Positions 1 to 8,941 of a stretch of DNA of 64,000 bases are shown one piece after another. How positions within the stretch are numbered: the stretch's first letter is position 1; every line of letters begins with the position of its first letter. A model generated the notes under the pieces. It did no database searches. It had not been told where the DNA came from and saw only the letters and a program-made list of their open reading frames with translations. Origin of the DNA: UBA2136 sp047635695 (GTDB lineage Bacteria > Pseudomonadota > Alphaproteobacteria > UBA2136); the NCBI GenBank assembly GCA_047635695.1, contig JBLILN010000004.1, positions 53,197 through 117,196 on the forward strand, given 5' to 3'. The position numbers were made by a program, and so were the translations under genes.

Positions 1-433
1 ACCATACCCAGGCGATTATAATAAGCGCTTTTTCAGCAAAAAATGGCATTGTACCAGTTAGCAATGTTGGCAACATGAAAGCGCAAATAGTAGCAGCTGC
101 AATATGGCATGTTAAGCGTAGTAGGGGGTTGATGCTGTGGTTGTCATCCAACCAGCCTAGGTAAGCTATGAAAATACCACTTAAAAAAAGTGTGTTAAGA
201 AATTCTACATTGATAACAGGTGTACCTATGTTGAGCCAAGCAAGTGAAAAAATAGATATCACAATAACGAAACTGTACCCACCACCTCTTGGCGTAGGGT
301 TTGTGTGAGAACTGCGGTCGGTCACCTCATCGTAAATACCTTTGTTTATGCAGTAACGCATAGCTTTGCCTGCATAAATAGTGCTGACACCAAAGGCGAT
401 AACGACATATAAAAAATCTAATACTTGATCCAA
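1..433 (-). CDS. WecA/WbpL-like undecaprenyl-phosphate sugar-1-phosphate transferase (5' part, truncated by window edge)
   Basis: Membrane enzyme of the MraY/WecA (polyprenyl-phosphate phosphoglycosyltransferase) family, which attaches a sugar-1-phosphate to undecaprenyl phosphate at the inner membrane to start O-antigen or exopolysaccharide synthesis. About 144 codons are in the window. Visible are an N-terminal membrane helix, the family block DRSSHTNPTPRGGG, a second helix pair, and GWLDDNHSINPLLRL with the catalytic Asp pair. The start is inferred as TTG at 433, because an in-frame TAA (the stop of the upstream SDR gene) lies just before it and AGAGG sits about 8 nt upstream. The gene follows the SDR gene with a 3-nt gap, so coupling is likely. 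Family assignment is firm; the sugar used is unknown. Confidence 0.85.
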   Translation of the reverse strand, partial: MDQVLDFLYVVIAFGVSTIYAGKAMRYCINKGIYDEVTDRSSHTNPTPRGGGYSFVIVISIFSLAWLNIGTPVINVEFLNTLFLSGIFIAYLGWLDDNHSINPLLRLTCHIAAATICAFMLPTLLTGTMPFFAEKALIIIAWVW

Positions 434-436
434 AGT

Positions 437-1327
437 TTAATCCTCTAAGCTTTTAATAAGTTCTTCTATACCCTTTTTAAAGCTTTTTGGTTTAAAATCA
501 AAGTCTTTTTCTGCCTGTGCATGGCTAAAATTTTTATTTTCATTTAAACGTCGTAATTGCTCTGCTTTAATGTGTGGCTTACTGGCTATTAGTTCATAAG
601 GTTTTAACAACCATAGTATAGGTGTTAGAGGTAGGGGTATGATTTTAATTTTACTGGTAGATACCTCTGTAATTATTTTAATGATTTTCCTGAAGGAAAT
701 AGCCTTATCACCACTTATATTGTAGGTTTTATTTTTTGTATTTTTACTAAAATAAGCAGAGATAATTGCATTTGCGACATCGTATACATGGTTTGGCTGC
801 TGTAGTGCGTCGGCAGATCCCGGTACAAACAAAACAGGCCATCTCTTTATGTATTGAACCAGCCTTTCCATGTTGCGATCACCTTTTAGGCCATAGATCA
901 TGGTGGGGCGAATAATGGTCCAATTGAGAAGTTTGGATGTTGAAATTGACCTCTCTGCGGCAAGGCGCACCTTTTTTGAAGAGGCGTTCAGTTTTGTTAG
1001 AATGGCTGTGGTACTTGTGAACACACATTTTTTTATGTCAGCATCTTCACATGCTTTTACAATGGAGGGGGCATGGCCAAACCCAAGTGAGGCGACATAT
1101 ATCATGCCGTCTTTTCCACTGAGCGCTTTTTTGAGACTGTCTGCATCATCTAAGTTTGCACGTACAACAATATAATGACCTTTTTCTATTTCAGGTGGAA
1201 TACTGTTTTTGCGTAGCATGCATGTCACCTGAGTGTCATCTCTGGCACATAAAAATTTAAGGACACGCTGGCCTGTGAAGCCTGTGGCACCTACCAATAA
1301 AATATTTTGTTTTTTCCCTTGTTTCAT
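437..1327 (-). CDS. Atypical NAD(P)-binding SDR / epimerase-like protein
   Basis: 296 residues with a Rossmann fold: the nucleotide-binding glycine motif GATGFTGQR is at residues 13-21. The protein looks like the extended or atypical short-chain dehydrogenase group (NAD-dependent epimerase/dehydratase, NmrA-like). The usual catalytic Tyr-x3-Lys is not visible: where YxxSKxxAE is expected the protein reads SKKVRLAAE, with Ser and Arg at the Tyr and Lys positions. It is probably co-transcribed with the WecA-like gene 3 nt downstream, which suggests a role in nucleotide-sugar or lipid-linked sugar processing, but the missing tyrosine makes ordinary sugar-epimerase chemistry doubtful. The substrate cannot be told. 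Confidence 0.7.
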   Translation of the reverse strand: MKQGKKQNILLVGATGFTGQRVLKFLCARDDTQVTCMLRKNSIPPEIEKGHYIVVRANLDDADSLKKALSGKDGMIYVASLGFGHAPSIVKACEDADIKKCVFTSTTAILTKLNASSKKVRLAAERSISTSKLLNWTIIRPTMIYGLKGDRNMERLVQYIKRWPVLFVPGSADALQQPNHVYDVANAIISAYFSKNTKNKTYNISGDKAISFRKIIKIITEVSTSKIKIIPLPLTPILWLLKPYELIASKPHIKAEQLRRLNENKNFSHAQAEKDFDFKPKSFKKGIEELIKSLED

Positions 1328-1425
1328 TTGCTCAGTATAGTAAAAAAAGCAAAAAAAAGCAAAGATTGACAGCTTTTATTATTAACGTATACTGTGTCTA
1401 CATTATTACCTTTGAGATTCCTTTT

Positions 1426-1938
1426 ATGATTCAGAATACTCTGAAAAAACTTGGCTCTAAATCCAATCAAACCCCTTTACGCCCTTTGTCTAAGCAGCAA
1501 TCAGAAGTGATCTATAAAAAATTTAAAGATTATGTTGAAGATTTTGAGCGTTATGAAAGTTTAGGCGTCACAGCCTCTGCTCAATTACGTATCTTGGCGG
1601 ATGTCCCAACCTTAACAATTGAACTGAACAGAATAGATACCTATATTGGTAAAAACATATCTTCTATTTGCATGTTTGTTCAGCATACGCCAACGCTAGA
1701 TATTTACATGTATCAAAATGCTCAGGTTGAACTTGTATGGCGAACAGTAACTTCGGGTTATATTGTTGGCCAAACGGCTGGTGATGTAGAAATTGCGTTT
1801 ATTGATTTGTTTAAAGAAGCGCAGGTAGCCCCCACATCAAAACGCGACCCTTTAGGTTTTATACGTGCAGTTTCGTATTTTAATTTAGTCGTTGGCCGTA
1901 AAATTGGACAGCTTTTACGTGATATAGGTAGCGAATGA
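1426..1938 (+). CDS. Hypothetical protein, 170 aa
   Basis: Not recognised. The frame is open from 1366, but the first 20 codons encode an unlikely hydrophobic stretch and ATG at 1426 (reading MIQNTLKKLG) is the better start. The product has no signal peptide and no membrane helix. It has a charged N-terminus (residues 1-45), then an alternating strand/helix pattern that could be a small alpha/beta ligand-binding or PAS-like fold; this is a guess from the pattern only. It stands alone between two minus-strand transcription units and ends at a strong shared terminator (1942-1970). Confidence 0.6.
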   Translation: MIQNTLKKLGSKSNQTPLRPLSKQQSEVIYKKFKDYVEDFERYESLGVTASAQLRILADVPTLTIELNRIDTYIGKNISSICMFVQHTPTLDIYMYQNAQVELVWRTVTSGYIVGQTAGDVEIAFIDLFKEAQVAPTSKRDPLGFIRAVSYFNLVVGRKIGQLLRDIGSE

Positions 1939-1941
1939 AAT

Positions 1942-1970
1942 AAAAAACCACCCTTGAGGTGGTTTTTTTT
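1942..1970. terminator. Bidirectional rho-independent terminator
   Basis: The stem AACCACC/GGTGGTT has A-run and T-run flanks and a five-base loop. It lies between the convergent hypothetical gene and the WbuB-like gene and serves both strands. Confidence 0.9.
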
Positions 1971-1988
1971 ATTGCGAGTCAATTTTTG

Positions 1989-3251
1989 CTATTTATCTTT
2001 GTAGTTTTGGACAACCTTGTTTAAAATAGAAAGGTATTTCTTTCCGAGTAAGCTATGGCAGTAATGTGTTGTTACAAATTCACGGCCATTTTTCCCCATC
2101 ATTTCAGCTCTGGCAGGGTTTTCTACAAGTTTTTGCAATTCACCAACAAGGAGATCAGGTTTTTCAGGTGGCGTTACAATGGCACTGCGGCTTGCAGTTA
2201 ATATTTCTGCTGCTTCACCGTCAAGCATGGCAATAGTCGGTGTGGCACTGGCCATCACTTCAAACATTTTGGAAGGAATGAATGTTTTAAATCCTGGTGT
2301 GTCTTTAAGGGGGATGAAGCACACATAAGCTAAATTATAAAAAGCCCATACACGTTCTTTTTCTTGTGAAGGTAAAAATTGTACGTTAGGCATGCCCTTG
2401 GCTAACTGCTCTAGACGTTTTTTATCGGCACCTTCACCGACAAATAAGAAGAGGACTTCGCTGTGGTGCATCATCATGCGTGCGGCGTCAATGATTTGAC
2501 CGAGTGCCTGCGAGCTTCCGTGTGTACCGATATAAAGGAGTACTTTGGTCGTACTTGTGAGTTGTAGTTCACTTTGTAACCGATTGACTGTGCCATCCTC
2601 TTTGGACAGCGCGGCGTACTTTAGCTCGTTATCGTCAACACCGTTGGTGACAACATATAATTTATTAGCATCAATACCGCGTGCGGCAATGTCTTTTGCA
2701 AAGCCTTTGGTAACAGTGACAACCGCAGCCGCTTTTTTGTACAAAAACAATTCAAGTTTTTCAATTATTTTTAATAAAAATTCGTTACGTATTGTGCCGA
2801 GTTCCTTGAATATCCCTGGCCATAAATCACGCACCTCAAAAACAAAAGGTACATTATATTTACGTGCCAGTAACCACGCGCTTATGGCCGCAAAAAATGA
2901 TGGAGAACTTATCATAATAACATCAGGCTTCTCTAATGGCGACGCTGTATAATGTCTTCTTAGGACACGCCAAGCAAAGGAAATATGTGACAAGCTCTTT
3001 TTAATAAAACCATCGTTTTTTGTGATATAAAATTTATGCCTTGCAACGGTAAAGCCTTCCATTCCTTCAACAAAAGAACGTGCACTATTTTCATAACCTT
3101 TCATGAATTCACCTTTGGGGTGGTTAGGAACACTTGTAAGGATAGAAACCTTTTGTTTTTGATGTACCCAGGCCTTTGCAAGGCCACTGAGACGTGCGGA
3201 AGGTGCGCCTGGCTCAGGTTTGAAATATTGACAAATAACCCAAATATGCAT
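1989..3251 (-). CDS. WbuB-like family 4 glycosyltransferase
   Basis: Cytoplasmic or membrane-associated glycosyltransferase, 420 aa, of the GT4 family (GT-B fold). The N-terminal acceptor domain opens with the typical WbuB-type motif YFKPEPGAPSARLSGLA. The C-terminal donor domain has YIGTHGSSQALG, VGEGADKKRL and the E-x7-E-type region around PSKMFEVMASATPTIAM. Relatives such as WbuB transfer an N-acetyl-6-deoxyhexosamine to a lipid-linked sugar in O-antigen synthesis. It is the last gene of a three-gene unit (heparinase-like, membrane protein, this gene) with only 9 nt to the preceding stop, ending in the 1942-1970 terminator. Family is sure; donor and acceptor are not. Confidence 0.88.
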   Translation of the reverse strand: MHIWVICQYFKPEPGAPSARLSGLAKAWVHQKQKVSILTSVPNHPKGEFMKGYENSARSFVEGMEGFTVARHKFYITKNDGFIKKSLSHISFAWRVLRRHYTASPLEKPDVIMISSPSFFAAISAWLLARKYNVPFVFEVRDLWPGIFKELGTIRNEFLLKIIEKLELFLYKKAAAVVTVTKGFAKDIAARGIDANKLYVVTNGVDDNELKYAALSKEDGTVNRLQSELQLTSTTKVLLYIGTHGSSQALGQIIDAARMMMHHSEVLFLFVGEGADKKRLEQLAKGMPNVQFLPSQEKERVWAFYNLAYVCFIPLKDTPGFKTFIPSKMFEVMASATPTIAMLDGEAAEILTASRSAIVTPPEKPDLLVGELQKLVENPARAEMMGKNGREFVTTHYCHSLLGKKYLSILNKVVQNYKDK

Positions 3252-3260
3252 GTTTATTTT

Positions 3261-4325
3261 TTACTTTTCTAATTTTATAAATTCAAGCTTTACGCCTGTG
3301 TTAAGCGTGAGGCTTTGAATATAGCTTTCAATGATCAACTCACCTGGTTTTGCATTGAAAATAGCATTGTCATCACTGCTGAGAGGGTTGATGGTCATTG
3401 GCCATGATTTTTCACTCATATTGCCTGCAATAATAATATCGGTGTCTTTAATAGACACTGTACGCAAGATATTGTTTTCTTGGTTTTTAAAGACGACACT
3501 TGCATGGAAAGATTTAATATCAACCTCGCCAATATTTTCGAAGGCAATACGCAAGAGTACACGTTTTCCACCAAATTCATTTTTAGAAACGCCTGTTGAT
3601 TTCTCTATACTAAGTACGGCAAGGCTTGCATCAATTTTACTCTGAATTTCACTGTTCTTGTCTTCGATAAGTTTTGTACGGAGCTGATCGAGCTGTTTGA
3701 GTGTTTTACCCAGCCCTTCAACGGCAACAATTTGCCATACGTTATTTTTCTTTTCAAGGAGTAATGTGAGTGAAGAGCTGAAGTCGAGATCTTCACGGTA
3801 AAAGTTGACGTTTGTGCTTGCTGTTAATTCATTTTCTACAGTGTCACTTATGCCTTTGAATAGGAAGCTGTCGCCTGCAAGGTCATACCATATTTTTTGC
3901 AGCATGGGCGTACGACCATAAAGATTTGTTAGGTCATACTTTTCTGTAAATTGACCATTTTCAACGTAAGTAGTAGTTTGCGTGTTAAGGCTGTTTGCAA
4001 GCTCTGGCTTGATGTAACCTGTTAAACGGCTGCTAAGTGAATCACCTAAAGTTTTTACCGCGCCCCAGAACCCTGCATCGGCTTCCGCGGTTTCAGATTC
4101 TTCTTCGAAAACCTGTGCAAGTATACTTGTGGAAAGGCTTTTAGTGTCGACATACTTCGCAAAGTTTTTACTATCTTTGTTTTGTAAGGACTTTAACGCA
4201 ACTTCAACCGCATAAGACGCTGCGTTGAGGCGTTTGTTTTCGTTATAGTTTTTGAAAATAATAGCTGCTGCAACAATAATAACGATAATTATTGTGCCTA
4301 TAATAACATTTTTACGGGAAAACAT
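3261..4325 (-). CDS. Membrane-anchored hypothetical protein (DUF2939-like)
   Basis: 354 aa. One N-terminal membrane helix (about residues 7-25, Ile/Val/Ala-rich) with Lys on the cytoplasmic side is followed by a large extracytoplasmic region. Residues about 35-110 (AASYAVEVALKSLQNKD...) resemble the DUF2939-type region found after such helices, and the C-terminal third looks like an all-beta domain. I do not recognise an enzymatic motif. It sits between the heparinase-like gene (16 nt gap) and the glycosyltransferase (9 nt gap), so it is probably made together with polysaccharide proteins. The DUF2939 link is tentative. Confidence 0.6.
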   Translation of the reverse strand: MFSRKNVIIGTIIIVIIVAAAIIFKNYNENKRLNAASYAVEVALKSLQNKDSKNFAKYVDTKSLSTSILAQVFEEESETAEADAGFWGAVKTLGDSLSSRLTGYIKPELANSLNTQTTTYVENGQFTEKYDLTNLYGRTPMLQKIWYDLAGDSFLFKGISDTVENELTASTNVNFYREDLDFSSSLTLLLEKKNNVWQIVAVEGLGKTLKQLDQLRTKLIEDKNSEIQSKIDASLAVLSIEKSTGVSKNEFGGKRVLLRIAFENIGEVDIKSFHASVVFKNQENNILRTVSIKDTDIIIAGNMSEKSWPMTINPLSSDDNAIFNAKPGELIIESYIQSLTLNTGVKLEFIKLEK

Positions 4326-4341
4326 AGTGTTATAAGCTTTC

Positions 4342-5982
4342 TTATATAATTTTAATTGCCCACTTCAAGGTGCAGGTATTTTGCCTGTAATTTCCTTTTA
4401 TGACAAGTTGTTTTGCGATTGTTTTTTCACCGAATTGCGGTGCATATTCACTTTGTGCTTCATAAAGCCGGCCGCCCTTGGCTATAAATGATAGTTTGAT
4501 GCCCTTTTCTGTGGTTATTTCGGCTTCTTCTTGGCTTACTATTTTGCACTTAATGTTTGGATGTAGATGGAAGTGTGCAAGTGTGCGGTGATGCCCTTTA
4601 TTGGTAATCGTGTCTTCACCACGTATGTCATGCCCATCATCAGAAAGGAATACTTTACGATTATGTGTCGCTTTTAAATGACGGTAACCATTGTGAGAGG
4701 CATCTACACCTATACCCACATTTTTTTCAGATTTTAATGTGTATTCCACCTGTGTAGGGCGGCGACCAATGCGAAAAGTTGCCCAGACTTCGGCACTGTT
4801 CTCGCCTGCGATACTAACTGTATTATGCGCTGCTGTACCTCTGAATATGTTACGTTTTTTATGCTGGTAAGCATAGGTACCGTTGTTGACAAAGATACGC
4901 TCAACGCCGTGACACATTTCAAAAGAAAGGGTGTCGGCATGGCCATGTGCAGGTAAATTGTCGGGGCAGCAGGTGCCAACATCCATCATAAGGAGTGTTT
5001 TTTTGCGCTCCATACGTACATAACCTGTATCAGGCAATTCTTGCGGTAACTCTTCACCTGTACGACAACGTTTTAAAATGGATTCAATTTCGTCCTTGTC
5101 CCCAACACACCCATCATTAAAGAGGGCGAGCTGTTTGTCTTTATATAGATAAAACTCTAGGGCAATTGCCATGCGGTCAATGGCCTCCGTCAGCCTTGCA
5201 GGTGGCGTTTGCCCCGCTTTTAAAATAAGGGCTTGAATGTCTAAAAAGTCTTTGAGTACATCAATATGATAGTGCGGGCTTTTCTCATAGTGACCACCGT
5301 CGGCATTTATTTGTATATTTATTTGTTCAAGCAGTAGTGTAATTGCATCTAAATAAGCGGTTTGTTTGCTGGGTAGACATAAACCACAGTAAATCATTGC
5401 CTTGAGGTTTTTGATTAAATGGTTACCTTCGACATCCCACTCTAAATTATGGCTTAAATGTTCTGTTTGCAAGATAAGGCTTTGATTGAAAGTTTTTTTC
5501 AAATCTTGATCCATGTTTTCTGTCAGCCAGTGGTAATGCGTGAGCCAATTAATAAGACGCAATGAAAGAGGGTAGGGGTGCCAAATTTGTTTATCAAAAT
5601 GGTTGCAATCTAATAACCAGCTTTCAATTAATTCTTGGGCTTTATCTTGTCCTTCCTTTTTAAGATCTTTAAGGTCATTTAGCCATGTGAAGTAATGAAG
5701 GTTATATAACCACAAGCTTGAAACACCTTGCGGGTGCCAACGCATTTCGGAGCCGATAGCAATGGGTTGATTTATGAAATGGAAAGTATTGTTTTTTATA
5801 ATGCCTTTACCATGCTTTTTATGACTTGCCCATAAGTATGGAGGAGAAACGAGTAGGTTGTGAGGCGTGCTTAATTTATCTTCTAAAAAAGGGTGAAGCG
5901 GGCTTGTATAGTAAACACGACGGAGACTATATTCTAAGCGTGCTTGAATTTGCGATAATTTTAGATATCGTATTGTGCGCAT
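4342..5982 (-). CDS. Heparinase II/III-family polysaccharide lyase-like protein
   Basis: 546 aa from the preferred start (ATG at 5982). An upstream in-frame ATG at 6012 would sit at the predicted transcription start and has no ribosome-binding site, whereas ATAGGCG precedes 5982. The N-terminal half is an alpha-toroid (motifs VEGNHLIKNLKA and GGHYEKSPHYHIDVL) and the C-terminal half a beta-sandwich (LPAHGHADTLSFEM, then RGTAAHNTVSI), the layout of the heparinase II/III family. There is no signal peptide, unlike secreted degradative lyases. Such signal-less members are common beside WbuB-type genes in surface-polysaccharide loci, so a biosynthetic or editing role is more likely than scavenging. 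First gene of the operon. Confidence 0.85.
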   Translation of the reverse strand: MRTIRYLKLSQIQARLEYSLRRVYYTSPLHPFLEDKLSTPHNLLVSPPYLWASHKKHGKGIIKNNTFHFINQPIAIGSEMRWHPQGVSSLWLYNLHYFTWLNDLKDLKKEGQDKAQELIESWLLDCNHFDKQIWHPYPLSLRLINWLTHYHWLTENMDQDLKKTFNQSLILQTEHLSHNLEWDVEGNHLIKNLKAMIYCGLCLPSKQTAYLDAITLLLEQINIQINADGGHYEKSPHYHIDVLKDFLDIQALILKAGQTPPARLTEAIDRMAIALEFYLYKDKQLALFNDGCVGDKDEIESILKRCRTGEELPQELPDTGYVRMERKKTLLMMDVGTCCPDNLPAHGHADTLSFEMCHGVERIFVNNGTYAYQHKKRNIFRGTAAHNTVSIAGENSAEVWATFRIGRRPTQVEYTLKSEKNVGIGVDASHNGYRHLKATHNRKVFLSDDGHDIRGEDTITNKGHHRTLAHFHLHPNIKCKIVSQEEAEITTEKGIKLSFIAKGGRLYEAQSEYAPQFGEKTIAKQLVIKGNYRQNTCTLKWAIKII

Positions 5983-6019
5983 AAAAGCGCCTATTTGAAT
6001 TTTTTTGAACATAAATCAT

Positions 6020-6047
6020 TTTATAGCTGTTTTCAAAGAAACCTCAA
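6020..6047 (-). promoter_or_regulatory. Predicted sigma70-type promoter of the heparinase/WbuB operon
   Basis: On the minus strand, -35 TTGAGG (6042-6047), 16-nt spacer, -10 TATAAA (6020-6025). Transcription would start near 6013, right at the upstream ATG (6012), which is why the start codon 30 nt later is preferred. Confidence 0.5.
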
Positions 6048-6090
6048 GAATGATATTTTTCTTATTTGTACAGTCGTGTTATTTATGCAC

Positions 6091-6123
6091 AAAAAAAGAC
6101 CCTTCGTGTGAAGGGTCTTTTTT
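6091..6123 (-). terminator. Rho-independent terminator of nhaA
   Basis: The stem AAGACCCTT/AAGGGTCTT with a six-base loop is flanked by A7 and T6 runs. It lies 9 nt after the nhaA stop and insulates nhaA from the heparinase operon. Confidence 0.9.
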
Positions 6124-6131
6124 ATTGTTTT

Positions 6132-7499
6132 TTATTTGTTAGGATTTAGTTCAATCGCCTCTTGATCCTGGTCGATACTTTTGTTTTTACGGCAAGTAAA
6201 CCATAAAATGCCTAGACCAATAAATGCTGCAAAGACTGACCCTAGCAATATACCAATTTTCGCTTCACGCAAGAATATTGCCATTGTAGGGTCTGTACCT
6301 TTAAACCCGAGTGTTGCGATGAATATACTCATGGTGAAACCAATACCACCTAAAGCACTGACAGCGGCGACATGGCCAATTGTCATGCCTTTAGGGAGCT
6401 TGGCTATACCCATTTTTGTAAATGCCCATGTAAAGGCTGTGATACCAATAGGCTTACCAATCACTAAACCAGCAATAACGCCAAGAGCAACGGTTGATTT
6501 TATATCGCTCATTCCAACGCCATCGAGGTTTATACCAGCATTTGCAAAGGCAAATATAGGCAATACAATAAAGGCAATAAATGAATGTAAATCATGCTCA
6601 AGTTGACGTAAAAGTGAACGGCGTTCACCTTCAGTTTGTAGTGGAATGGCAAAGGCTGTAATAACACCTGCAAGGGTTGCGTGAACACCCGATTTTAATA
6701 CGCAAATCCATAATGCGACACCAAACATAAGGTACCATGACCCTTTTGATACATTTAGTTTATTTAATGCAACAAGCCCTGCAATAAACACACCTGCGGT
6801 CATCAAGTTGCCGACGTCTAAGTTTTGAGTGTAAAAAATGGCTATAATAACAATAGCACCTAAGTCATCAATAATGGCAAGTGCAAGTAAGAACACTTTT
6901 AAAGCAATAGGTACGCGTTTACCTAAAACAGAAAGCACGCCTAAAGCAAAGGCAATGTCAGTCGCTGTAGGGATAGCCCAACCATTAAGTGCTAACGGGT
7001 TTTCTGCACCGCTATTAATAAAATAATAAACAAAGCCAGGCACAACCATACCACCGATAGCTGCGACGATAGGTAATATGAGCTGTTCCTTAGTGGAAAG
7101 CATACCCTCCATGACTTCTCGCTTTATTTCTAAGCCAACAAGGAAGAAGAAAATAGCCATAAGGCCGTCATTAATCCAATGTATAATATCTTTTTCAACC
7201 ATTAAGGGGCCGATACCAACAACAGCTTTTGTTTCATGTAAAATTTCATGATAAGTATGTGCTAAAGGAGAGTTTGCAACTATCATTGCTAGTGCAGCAC
7301 AAATAATTAAAATGGCACCACCAGCGGCCTCAAATTTTAAAAATTCTTGTAACATTAAAATAGGGTTGTAGTAAGGGTTTAGTAAATCTGGTTTAGCATC
7401 TGATTTCTTTTCCATTACTTTGGTAACGATTTTTTTAGCCGTTATCTTTTTTGCAGCCGTTTTTTTTGCTACAGGTTTTGCTGTTTTTTTAGTTGCCAT
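6132..7499 (-). CDS. nhaA: Na+/H+ antiporter NhaA with histone-like N-terminal extension
   Basis: Inner-membrane antiporter that expels Na+ in exchange for protons. The core has the expected hydrophobic helices, the signature FFFLVGLEIKREV, the helix IV region ATDIAFALG, and the ion-binding Asp pair IIDDLGAI (Asp211-Asp212). At 455 aa it is longer than the usual ~390, because residues 1-33 form a Lys/Ala-rich basic tail (repeats of AKK, TAKK, VAKK) that is not part of NhaA. The extension is in frame and the only good start is at its head, so it seems real. Its own terminator is at 6091-6123. Identity of the transporter is sure; the role of the tail is unknown. Confidence 0.95.
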   Translation of the reverse strand: MATKKTAKPVAKKTAAKKITAKKIVTKVMEKKSDAKPDLLNPYYNPILMLQEFLKFEAAGGAILIICAALAMIVANSPLAHTYHEILHETKAVVGIGPLMVEKDIIHWINDGLMAIFFFLVGLEIKREVMEGMLSTKEQLILPIVAAIGGMVVPGFVYYFINSGAENPLALNGWAIPTATDIAFALGVLSVLGKRVPIALKVFLLALAIIDDLGAIVIIAIFYTQNLDVGNLMTAGVFIAGLVALNKLNVSKGSWYLMFGVALWICVLKSGVHATLAGVITAFAIPLQTEGERRSLLRQLEHDLHSFIAFIVLPIFAFANAGINLDGVGMSDIKSTVALGVIAGLVIGKPIGITAFTWAFTKMGIAKLPKGMTIGHVAAVSALGGIGFTMSIFIATLGFKGTDPTMAIFLREAKIGILLGSVFAAFIGLGILWFTCRKNKSIDQDQEAIELNPNK

Positions 7500-7566
7500 T
7501 TTCTTGGTACCTATAAGATTGTTGTTTTTGTTTCTATTTATTCTAAAGAAGTATGCTGCCTAAATG

Positions 7567-7599
7567 CAATAAAAGAGGTTATATCAACCTCTTTTATTG
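7567..7599 (-). terminator. Rho-independent terminator of wecB
   Basis: A perfect 14-bp inverted repeat (arms 7567-7580 and 7586-7599, AGAGGTT/AACCTCT core) with a five-base loop. It lies about 70 nt after the wecB stop and just upstream of nhaA. Confidence 0.8.
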
Positions 7600-7668
7600 T
7601 TATCTGATATCAACGTCCATGACAGATGTGCAACATATAATGAATGGTATTTATGTTATGCGTTTTTT

Positions 7669-8859
7669 TTATAACGTTTTAACATCTTTCAGTAAGGGGC
7701 TGTTGCCGATGCAGGTGAAAATGTTTTCGAGTGGGTTATCTCCTGCAAGTATGTTTAAAATACGTTTGCTTGTGTGGCCATCACCATAAGGGTTAACGGC
7801 ATTTGACATTTGATTGTAAATTATTTTGCAATCCATTAACTTGGAAACAGCATCAATAATTTTTCGCTCGTCGGTACCAACCATTTTTACAGTACCTGCT
7901 TTAAGTGCTTCTGTGCGTTCTGTTGTATCGCGCATGACCAGTACAGGTTTACCTAGGGCAGGAGCTTCTTCTTGTATACCACCGCTGTCAGTCAATATAA
8001 TATAACTTCTGTGCATGGCTGCAATAAAGTGAGGATAGTCGAGTGGCTCGGTGAGGTGGATGTTGGATATATGGCTAAGCATTTCCGTGACAGGTTTTTT
8101 GACCTGTGGGTTCAAATGAAGGGGGTATACAATATGCATATCTTCATATTTTTCCGCGAGAAGTTTTAATGCATTACATATGCCCTTCAACCCCTCGCCA
8201 TAATTTTCACGCCTATGCCCTGTAACGAGAATGATTTTGGCTTCTTTTGGAATGTTGGGGAACGGGTTGTTTTTGTTTTCTTCAGATTTTTGTCTGGTGT
8301 AATTCAACGCATCAATCACAGTGTTGCCCGTCACAAATATGTTTTTGTTAATGCCTTCTGCATTTAAGTGATGTGCAGAAGTCATTGTTGGTGCAAAGTG
8401 ATAGTCAGCCAAAGGCGCAATGAGGCGCCTGTTGCCTTCTTCTGGATAGGGTGATAAAAGGTTGTCCGTCCTCAGTCCAGCCTCGACATGTGCAATTTCA
8501 ATTTTATGTTGCGTAGCAACGTCATAATTATAAAAAGATGCTAGAGCTGCTAAAAAGGCTGTTGTCGTGTCGCCATGAACCATAATAAGGTCTGGTCTGT
8601 GGTTTGAAATGACATCTTGCATACCATTTAATATACGCCCTGAAAGCTTGGCCAATGGTTGGCCTGCACGCATAACATCTAATTCATGGTCGGCGGTGAT
8701 CTCAAACCAATCAAAAACCTGCTGAAGCATTTCTTTGTGCTGCCCTGTGGAGCACACTTGGCAATCGAAACGCGTATCATGTTTGAGCGCATGGATGATG
8801 GGTGCCATTTTAATGGCTTCCGGTCTTGTACCGATCGCAACGAGAACTTTTTTACGCAT
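7669..8859 (-). CDS. wecB: UDP-N-acetylglucosamine 2-epimerase (non-hydrolysing)
   Basis: Converts UDP-GlcNAc to UDP-ManNAc in the cytoplasm for surface polysaccharide synthesis. 396 aa, the normal length. Diagnostic blocks in order: GTRPEAIKMAP (N-terminus), HGDTTTAFLAAL, HVEAGLRT, YPEEGNRRL, GHRRENYGEGL, DSGGIQEEAP and RDTTERTEAL. No domain is missing. It sits between rpe and nhaA and fits with the WecA-, SDR- and WbuB-like genes a few kilobases away. It ends in a 14-bp stem terminator. Identification is very strong at family level. Confidence 0.95.
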   Translation of the reverse strand: MRKKVLVAIGTRPEAIKMAPIIHALKHDTRFDCQVCSTGQHKEMLQQVFDWFEITADHELDVMRAGQPLAKLSGRILNGMQDVISNHRPDLIMVHGDTTTAFLAALASFYNYDVATQHKIEIAHVEAGLRTDNLLSPYPEEGNRRLIAPLADYHFAPTMTSAHHLNAEGINKNIFVTGNTVIDALNYTRQKSEENKNNPFPNIPKEAKIILVTGHRRENYGEGLKGICNALKLLAEKYEDMHIVYPLHLNPQVKKPVTEMLSHISNIHLTEPLDYPHFIAAMHRSYIILTDSGGIQEEAPALGKPVLVMRDTTERTEALKAGTVKMVGTDERKIIDAVSKLMDCKIIYNQMSNAVNPYGDGHTSKRILNILAGDNPLENIFTCIGNSPLLKDVKTL

Positions 8860-8941
8860 GGAAATTACTTTACCTTTTACGGCTTGTTTTTATTGAGTAT
8901 GACTTTTATTTTATAGGTTTGGCAAATAAAAAACAGCAGGT

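Noticed and set aside
6010..6012. ATG at 6012 as the start of the heparinase-like gene
   Set aside because: It coincides with the predicted transcription start of a TTGAGG/TATAAA promoter and lacks a binding site; ATG at 5982 has one.
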